From NCBI GenBank assembly GCA_964560165.1, contig CAZLLB010000011.1:1-27528 (forward strand): a DNA stretch of 27,528 bases. The letters run 5' to 3'. The notes under the pieces were generated by a model, which saw only the letters and a list, made by a program, of their open reading frames with translations, was not told the origin of the DNA and did not search any database. The DNA is from Parvibaculum sp964560165. Its GTDB lineage: Bacteria > Pseudomonadota > Alphaproteobacteria > Parvibaculales > Parvibaculaceae. A program made the translations under genes and the position numbers. Each line of letters begins with the position of its first letter. Position 1 is the first letter of the stretch. Below are positions 23,901 to 27,528 of the stretch, piece by piece.

Positions 23901-25680
23901 ACTTGCTATTGGTGAATGCCAGCGAACCGATGCGGTTGCTGCTACTGCCTGCGCTCAACGTGCCGACTGAATTGCCCGCATTGGTCAGCACGGCGTTAAC
24001 CGCGCCGCCATTGTTCGAGACATCAAGGCTCGCAACGGATATCGCCGCTGTCTGGGTGATCGCGTTTTTTGCCTGCAAATTCAAGGCTGCGCCAGCGTTG
24101 GTGCCCGTGACCGTGGCATTGATCGCAATGTTGTTCGCGGCCTGAAGTGTGAGGGTGTGGCCCGTTGACCAGTTTACCGCAGCGCTGACGGTGATATCGC
24201 CCGCTTGCGAACCGCCGGAGCCTGTGCTGACTGTTACGTTGTTGCCAAAGCTGAAAAACCCGCCATTGCCATCAAGCAAGCTCTTCAGCTTATCTGCGCC
24301 GAGCGTGGAGTCGTTACCCGTTGCCGTGGCACTACCATCGCTGAAAATGCTGCCGCCGGAAGTGTGGACTGAATGAGTACCCGAACCCGCAACGATGGTG
24401 AGGTTATACGGATCAAGCAGCAACTCGCCGTCCATGCCCGTTTCGGCAAAACCGTCAAAGTTCAAAACGCCCTTGCTCGACACTTCGGCAAAGCCGCCTT
24501 TGGTGCCTTCTCCGAGCGTACTGAGCGAGCCTTTATAGTCAGTGAAATCGTCGGACCAGAGGACGATCTTGCCGCCCTCGGCATCGCTGCCATTCGCTGA
24601 GATCGTGGCGTCAGCATCGACTGTTACCGTGCTCGCATTGGCGACGTCGAAACCGACCAGCTTGCGCGCTGCGTCGTTGCTGCCGTACTGGTCGCCGCCA
24701 ACGAGGATCGTGCCACCCTTGGTGCCGTCGGCAACAAGCTTCGCACCGTCCTTCAAAGTGACGTTTTCGCCGGTCGCGACGATCAAGCCACCCGTGCCGT
24801 CCGCATTTTTCGCGGCGACGGTGCTGTCCACGGTCACATTGCCGCCTTCAGCCGTCAGGAACACATGGCCGTCTCTTGTCGAGACGCCGTCCGCGCGGAT
24901 GAAGTCGCCGAGATTGCCGGAAAGCGCATAGACGTTGCCGTCATTGGCGCGGAGTTCCGCATCGGCTGCCTTGATGGCGCCGCTGTTGCTGGCTTCCGTA
25001 TCCGAGCCGCCGACCTTGACGACGAACTTGCCATCGGCGAGCGAGGCGTCGCGCATCAGGACTTCATAGCCCGCTGCCAGTGCCGCCGTGCCGTTCTGAG
25101 CCTCGAGGCTGCCTTGATTTTCGACCTTGGCCGCGATCAACGCCACATCGCCGCCGAGCGAGCCGACCTTGCCGTAATTGAGAATGGCTTTCTTGCTCGC
25201 GCCTTTGAACGTCGTGTCGCCGCCATCGAGGAAATCGGCGTCGAGCGTGTCGAGCGTCGAGGCGACGAAGCTGCCGCCCGTATTGATGACGCCGGTCGAG
25301 CCGACGATGACGCCATTGGCGTTGATGAGGAAGACGCTACCGGTCGCCGACAAGCGACCATCGATCGAGGAGACTTCCCCGCCCGTGACGCGGTTAAGCG
25401 TGGCGCCGCTGCCGTTGTTGAACTGAACCGAATTGCCCTGACCGATAGAGAAATCCGACCAGTTGACGATGCCCTTACCCGACGTCTGGCTGACCAGCAT
25501 TTCGCTCGCCGACGGCGCCGTGATCGTGACATCGCCAGTAACGACCTGGCCGCCGCTCGGCAGCATACCGGCAGCGAAAACTGGCTGGACGAGCATGCAG
25601 CTCATGGCCGCATAACTCACTGACGTACGCAAAGCCGTCTTTACCGTTCTCACGGCATTTTTTTTATTCACATACGACAA
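20953..25680 (-). CDS. Two-partner secretion exoprotein TpsA, filamentous-haemagglutinin type with MBG repeats
   Basis: A protein of about 1575 residues. A long signal peptide (basic start NKKNAVRTVKTALRTSVSY, then a hydrophobic core ending VQPVFA) leads into a TPS domain with NWSDFSIGQGNSVQFNNG and the FLINANGVIVG motif (NANG 120-123), the hallmark of TpsA exoproteins. A DGELLLDPYNLTIV segment is followed by beta-helix-like repeats (FTNSKSLAVG, FYNGKALTVG, FTNAKSLTVD), then one YDG-like and six MBG-type repeats, and a Gly/Pro/Asn-rich tail with cysteines at 1549 and 1555, the only two of the mature chain. I prefer TTG at 25680 because AAGGAG lies eight bases upstream; the frame also extends to a GTG at 25701, which has no ribosome site. 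It is likely a secreted surface adhesin or biofilm factor. TpsB is encoded downstream. Confidence 0.88.
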   Translation of the reverse strand: MSYVNKKNAVRTVKTALRTSVSYAAMSCMLVQPVFAAGMLPSGGQVVTGDVTITAPSASEMLVSQTSGKGIVNWSDFSIGQGNSVQFNNGSGATLNRVTGGEVSSIDGRLSATGSVFLINANGVIVGSTGVINTGGSFVASTLDTLDADFLDGGDTTFKGASKKAILNYGKVGSLGGDVALIAAKVENQGSLEAQNGTAALAAGYEVLMRDASLADGKFVVKVGGSDTEASNSGAIKAADAELRANDGNVYALSGNLGDFIRADGVSTRDGHVFLTAEGGNVTVDSTVAAKNADGTGGLIVATGENVTLKDGAKLVADGTKGGTILVGGDQYGSNDAARKLVGFDVANASTVTVDADATISANGSDAEGGKIVLWSDDFTDYKGSLSTLGEGTKGGFAEVSSKGVLNFDGFAETGMDGELLLDPYNLTIVAGSGTHSVHTSGGSIFSDGSATATGNDSTLGADKLKSLLDGNGGFFSFGNNVTVSTGSGGSQAGDITVSAAVNWSTGHTLTLQAANNIAINATVTGTNAGAALNLQAKNAITQTAAISVASLDVSNNGGAVNAVLTNAGNSVGTLSAGSSSNRIGSLAFTNSKSLAVGSAFLGVVTSGVYSNNAVNLAASGNIAINGDLASSSDVTLTAGSGSTITDGVGGSISADKLALLGGANVSATIDNQALFVGATTNVNTLAANVGSLTFYNGKALTVGTVGATNGITATGDVSLNLTENGDVLNFDKALSTSGDVSIATNGAITQGTSGIITADALSFANEGILGTAPSVALTADNQVNSISAGNILARVGNFNFTNAKSLTVDSSGIHSNGTVTVYAKGEGSNVTLAAGGNTLIDGISTSLGDNVTAITVAADGNFINSAGSNALQTGNIISHDARWLVYAGNSAGNTYGNLDSGNQAVWDTAYPDAVSATGNRYVFANDTATTTLAVTLDGATKVYGSGVDLASFVTDASLNYTGHAAVANAYKGDDATSTTVAASNLALTSVGTPATANVGLYDVLAAFSGYDTTITNGLAVTKKGLTVTADNKSKTYGDNNPKLTVSYSGFVNGDDKGDIDTKATASTDATKSSDVGTYVISAADAADNNYSFTYVNGTLTVNKATLIVKADNGSMTYGDDAPSLGASYYGFKLGQDSSAIDTLATTTTNATKTSNAGFYFTSASGASDSNYSFVYVPGVFVVNKAVLTVTADDLTKIYGDANPALTATYDGFKNGDDVGDLDIAPTLTTKAKTNSDVGDYAITAKSLLGFIGFDNNYTFDFNPGTLTVNPATLTVAANEQTKVYGQGDPTLTYDVSGYKLGQGSSVLSGGLDRDAGQNVGDYAINQGTLASNSNYTIAFTGNTLHITPATLTVAANGQTKIYGDLDPALTYTFDGLQYSDTSSVFTGGLDRTAGRNVGSYGINLGTLAAGGNYTIAYTGNTLSITPRSITVTADNLAKLLGNIDPALTWKITDGNLVYDDSITGSLTRDGGELPGDYAITQGDVAASSNYTLTFVNGTLAINPLTQPGAPGTTNGDDSETPGGETPQGDQAGNGPDGSETTGSINDKCDTNGECVNTPYPTNTNPGTGIQFISN
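21160..22884 (-). repeat. Array of one YDG-like and six MBG-type repeats in TpsA
   Basis: Seven consecutive modules in the gene, with borders read from the translation. The YDG-like one is 22606-22884 (93 codons). The six MBG-type ones are 22363-22605 (81), 22120-22362 (81), 21862-22119 (86), 21628-21861 (78), 21394-21627 (78) and 21160-21393 (78). Each starts near LTVTADN/LTVAANxQTK, has a K-x-YG-D-x-x-P core and ends NYT/SF...G-TL-x-(V/I)NPAT. The modules at 21394 and 21628 are most alike; the last (21160) has lost the YG (reads LLGN). Such repeats are known as stalk-like domains in large secreted adhesins. Confidence 0.85.
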
Positions 25681-25688
25681 AGCGGATA

Positions 25689-25694
25689 CTCCTT
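25689..25694 (-). promoter_or_regulatory. Ribosome binding site AAGGAG of tpsA
   Basis: AAGGAG on the minus strand lies eight bases before TTG at 25680. It falls inside the longer frame that begins with GTG at 25701, which argues that TTG 25680 is the used start. A GTG at 25671 is the only other near candidate, but its spacing is too long. Confidence 0.65.
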
Positions 25695-25781
25695 TTGACA
25701 CGACTACTCAGTCTCGCGAAGTGCAAGGGGTGTGCCGTCATGCGCGCATCTTTGCGGATACAGATACAAAGCCTTCGCCGC

Positions 25782-25810
25782 TAATAGCGCCGGAAAACCT
25801 TGAGTCGCAA
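25782..25810 (-). promoter_or_regulatory. Candidate promoter of tpsA
   Basis: On the minus strand TTGCGA (25805-25810) and CTATTA (25782-25787) are separated by 17 bases, an acceptable sigma-70-like spacing, about 100 bp before the tpsA start. The -10 box matches poorly, so this is only a candidate. Confidence 0.3.
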
Positions 25811-25820
25811 GAGCGTTTTA

Positions 25821-25932
25821 TTCACATGTGTGTGAAATGGGGACAGTGAGATCTAAAATGAGACAATACTTATTGATCAACTATTTGTAAGAATTGCCAT
25901 TTTTGGCAACACGTTAAGTTGGCCACTAACGT
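25821..25932. promoter_or_regulatory. Cluster of inverted repeats upstream of tpsA
   Basis: Three dyads lie within 112 bp: TTCACA-N4-TGTGAA (25821-25836), TTGCCA-N4-TGGCAA (25894-25909) and ACGTTA-N10-TAACGT (25911-25932), plus the self-complementary TTGATCAA at 25873-25880. The first two have the 6-4-6 layout of dimeric regulator sites. They sit upstream of the candidate tpsA promoter. No specific regulator is identified. Confidence 0.4.
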
Positions 25933-26121
25933 CTAAAATCGAGAGAAATCAAATCTGATCGCAGAGGAATTTTGGCATCAAGATCAGTTGCCCCCCTTCA
26001 ACCTTAAAACCACAGGCAACGAGCCAGATTTTGAAAAGAAAAGGCCGCAGCCAAGAGTTGCTTATCCCTAGTTTTCGGCGCTATCGAAAGCCATGAATAA
26101 TCCCTTGAATCTCATTTTAGA
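25835..26121. mobile_element. Possible IS remnant or MITE with 12-bp inverted repeats
   Basis: TCTAAAATGAGA at 25852-25863 is repeated exactly in inverted orientation at 26110-26121, with 246 bp between. A related direct copy with one inserted base occurs at 25932-25944, and AAATGGGGACA at 25835-25845 precedes AAAATGAGACA at 25856-25866. Multiple short terminal repeats of this wording recall IS21-family ends (from memory). No transposase frame is present, so it would be a decayed or non-autonomous element. Confidence 0.35.
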
Positions 26122-26311
26122 ACAAAAGCGTTATTTGTGTATATATTCGGGATAGACATCCATTTGAAGTATTCGTTTCCAAGTTTTGGCTTCTGCTAAC
26201 AATGCCGATTGGGACGCCAGAGACGCCCCATCAGCGCCACTTGGCACTCTCCTGAATTTCATCAAAAGCGGACGAGCCGGAACGCGCCCAGTGCTGGCAA
26301 TGGTGCCGCTA

Positions 26312-27528
26312 TCAGGCGCGCGCGCCCTTGCGCCACAGGCCAAGGATGACGACCTGCCATGCGATAGCGATGGCCCCCCCGATGAACACCACATCGCCGA
26401 AGGTGCGGATCCAGCGCAGCGTTTCGAGGAAACCCTGCTGCAGGAAGGTGTCGCTGCGCGCGTACCACATGCCGGAGGTAACGCTGGCCTCGAACTGGAA
26501 CAGACCAACCGGGAGTAAGCTGGTGAAGATCATCAGCACCAGCCCGGCATTGAGGCCCCAGAAGCCGGTGGCCATCAGCCGGTCGTTCTGCGCCACTTCC
26601 GGCCGGATGTAGCGCAGAACGAGCAGCGTGAAGCCGAGCGCCAGGAAACCATAGACGCCAAACAACGCAGCGTGGGCGTGGACCGCCGTGGTGTTCAGCC
26701 CCTGCAGATAGAACAGCGCGATCGGTGTGTTGATCATGAAGCCGAACACACCAGCACCCAGCATGTTCCAGAACGCCACCGCAATGAAGCACATCAGCGG
26801 CCATTTCACCGCGCGCATCCACGGCGCCCGTTCGCGCAAGCTCCAATGTTCCCATGCCTCATAGCCGAGCACGATCAGCGGCACCACCTCCAGCGCGCTG
26901 AACGCCGCGCCGATCGCCATCACCGGGGTCGTGGTGCCGGAGAAATAGAGATGATGGAATGTGCCCGGCACGCCGCCGACCATGAACAACGACGCGGAGG
27001 CGAGGCTGGCCGCTGTGGCGATGCGCCGCGACACGAGCCCCATCGTCGCGAAGATGAACGCCAGCGCGGCGGTGGCGAAGACCTCGAATATCCCTTCCAC
27101 CCACAGATGGACGACCCACCAGCGCCAATATTCCATGATCGTGATATGTGTGCGCTCACCATAGAAAAGCCCGCTGCCGTAGAACAGACCGATAGCGATC
27201 GTCGATACGGTGAGCAGTGCAAGCAGGTTCTTGTCCCCGCCCTTGCGGCGCAGTGCGGGCACCATACCCCGTAACATCAGCACCAGCCAGAACAGTAGGC
27301 CCACGAACAGCGCGATCTGCCATACCCGGCCGAGGTCGAGATACTCATAACCCTGATGGCCCAGCCAGAAGCTGAGCTTGGGCGGAATGACATGGGCAAG
27401 TGCTAGATAATTGCCGATGAACGATCCCGCCACGACCACGATCAGTGCCCAGAACAGAATGTTGACGCCCAGCTTCTGATATTTGGGATCACCGCCGTGG
27501 ATAACCGGGGCCATGAACAAGCCGGCCG
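26312..27528 (-). CDS. norB: Nitric oxide reductase large subunit, quinol type (qNorB), N-terminus outside the window
   Basis: The C-terminal 405 or so residues of a haem-copper-type NO reductase that reduces 2 NO to N2O in the cytoplasmic membrane. The frame is open to the window edge, so the gene starts further right. Visible features are multiple membrane helices, the GHQGYEYLDLGRVWQ block typical of quinol-oxidising qNor, WWVVHLWVEGIFE with one FeB histidine and a conserved glutamate, PGTFHHLYFSG with the other two FeB histidines, and NTTAVHAHAALFGVYG with the haem b3 and haem b histidine ligands. All expected metal ligands in this part are present, so it looks functional. It has no functional link to the glycan or adhesin genes; it lies upstream of tpsA on the same strand, 610 bp away. 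Confidence 0.93.
   Translation of the reverse strand, partial: AGLFMAPVIHGGDPKYQKLGVNILFWALIVVVAGSFIGNYLALAHVIPPKLSFWLGHQGYEYLDLGRVWQIALFVGLLFWLVLMLRGMVPALRRKGGDKNLLALLTVSTIAIGLFYGSGLFYGERTHITIMEYWRWWVVHLWVEGIFEVFATAALAFIFATMGLVSRRIATAASLASASLFMVGGVPGTFHHLYFSGTTTPVMAIGAAFSALEVVPLIVLGYEAWEHWSLRERAPWMRAVKWPLMCFIAVAFWNMLGAGVFGFMINTPIALFYLQGLNTTAVHAHAALFGVYGFLALGFTLLVLRYIRPEVAQNDRLMATGFWGLNAGLVLMIFTSLLPVGLFQFEASVTSGMWYARSDTFLQQGFLETLRWIRTFGDVVFIGGAIAIAWQVVILGLWRKGARA

Larger units (their letters stand above)
25702..26311. other. Intergenic region between norB and tpsA
   Basis: About 610 bp with no convincing gene. The part next to norB (about 26165-26311) keeps the high GC of norB; the rest is clearly AT-richer. 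It holds a possible tpsA promoter, a cluster of dyads at 25821-25932 and IS-like terminal repeats at 25835-26121, each listed separately. No strong terminator is seen after the norB stop. Confidence 0.6.

Noticed and set aside
24865..25623. Plus-strand frame of 252 codons opposite the start of tpsA
   Set aside because: It lies entirely within tpsA on the other strand, is rich in Arg, Ala and Asp and has no recognisable domain. The TPS domain on the minus strand is certain.
20953..25680. Repetitive tpsA region considered as a CRISPR array
   Set aside because: The repeats are long, divergent, in frame and encode protein domains; there is no short identical repeat with unique spacers. No CRISPR or cas gene was seen anywhere in the window.
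26131..26508. Minus-strand frame running from inside norB into the intergenic region
   Set aside because: The first part is a shadow of norB. The tail beyond the norB stop has no domain, and the DNA changes composition within it.

Overview
The window looks like an accessory surface-polysaccharide and surface-adhesin region of a Gram-negative proteobacterium, most likely an alphaproteobacterium. That placement is inferred from codon use, frequent TTG/GTG starts and the mix of families; no rRNA, tRNA or other taxonomic marker is present. Base composition is uneven. Lines sampled in the glycosyltransferase/aminotransferase block near 2.2 kb are strongly GC-rich, while lines sampled around 6.5-7.2 kb are near 48% GC, which fits a glycan locus assembled by transfer.

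Left part (1-5.5 kb): a possible partial reading frame at the edge is followed by a plus-strand pair, a GmhB-like HAD phosphatase and an AGE-family sugar isomerase/epimerase. Converging on them is a minus-strand pair, a PglE-like aminotransferase and a GT4 glycosyltransferase joined by a one-base stop/start overlap. A divergent plus-strand GT4 gene (4402-5523) follows, and its 3' end overlaps the next operon by 11 bp.

Centre (5.5-17 kb): ten minus-strand genes lie almost without gaps (five ATGA/GTGA overlaps, other gaps of 27 bp or less) and form one probable transcript of about 11.4 kb. In transcription order they are a GT4 glycosyltransferase, a methyltransferase, an AsnB-type amidotransferase, a methyltransferase, a TylF-type methyltransferase, a methyltransferase, an ABC permease (Wzm), an ABC ATPase with a C-terminal carbohydrate-binding domain (Wzt), a sulfotransferase and a last methyltransferase. 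This is the layout of an ABC-transporter-dependent glycan whose chain is methylated, possibly sulfated and possibly amidated before export. Two of the methyltransferases, of different catalytic type, share an accessory domain of about 80 residues with the signature GRGxxSHW...SxSDNxSPE, C-terminal in one and N-terminal in the other. A further GT4 gene (17069-18298, PglJ/PglH-like) is divergent from this operon.

Right part (18.3-27.5 kb): after about 0.75 kb with no convincing gene and a strong terminator comes a two-partner secretion pair, tpsA then tpsB on the minus strand. The exoprotein has an N-terminal TPS domain, a repetitive middle, one YDG-like and six MBG-type repeats, and a C-terminal tail holding the only two cysteines of the mature protein (C-x5-C), which recalls the cysteine-anchored tail of Haemophilus HMW1. 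Upstream of tpsA is a 610-bp AT-richer region with several dyads and degenerate IS-like terminal repeats. The window ends inside a quinol-type nitric oxide reductase gene (norB), functionally unrelated to the rest.

The most interesting candidates are the shared accessory domain in two otherwise different methyltransferases of one export operon, and the cysteine-tailed MBG-repeat TpsA adhesin beside a large glycan-modification operon.
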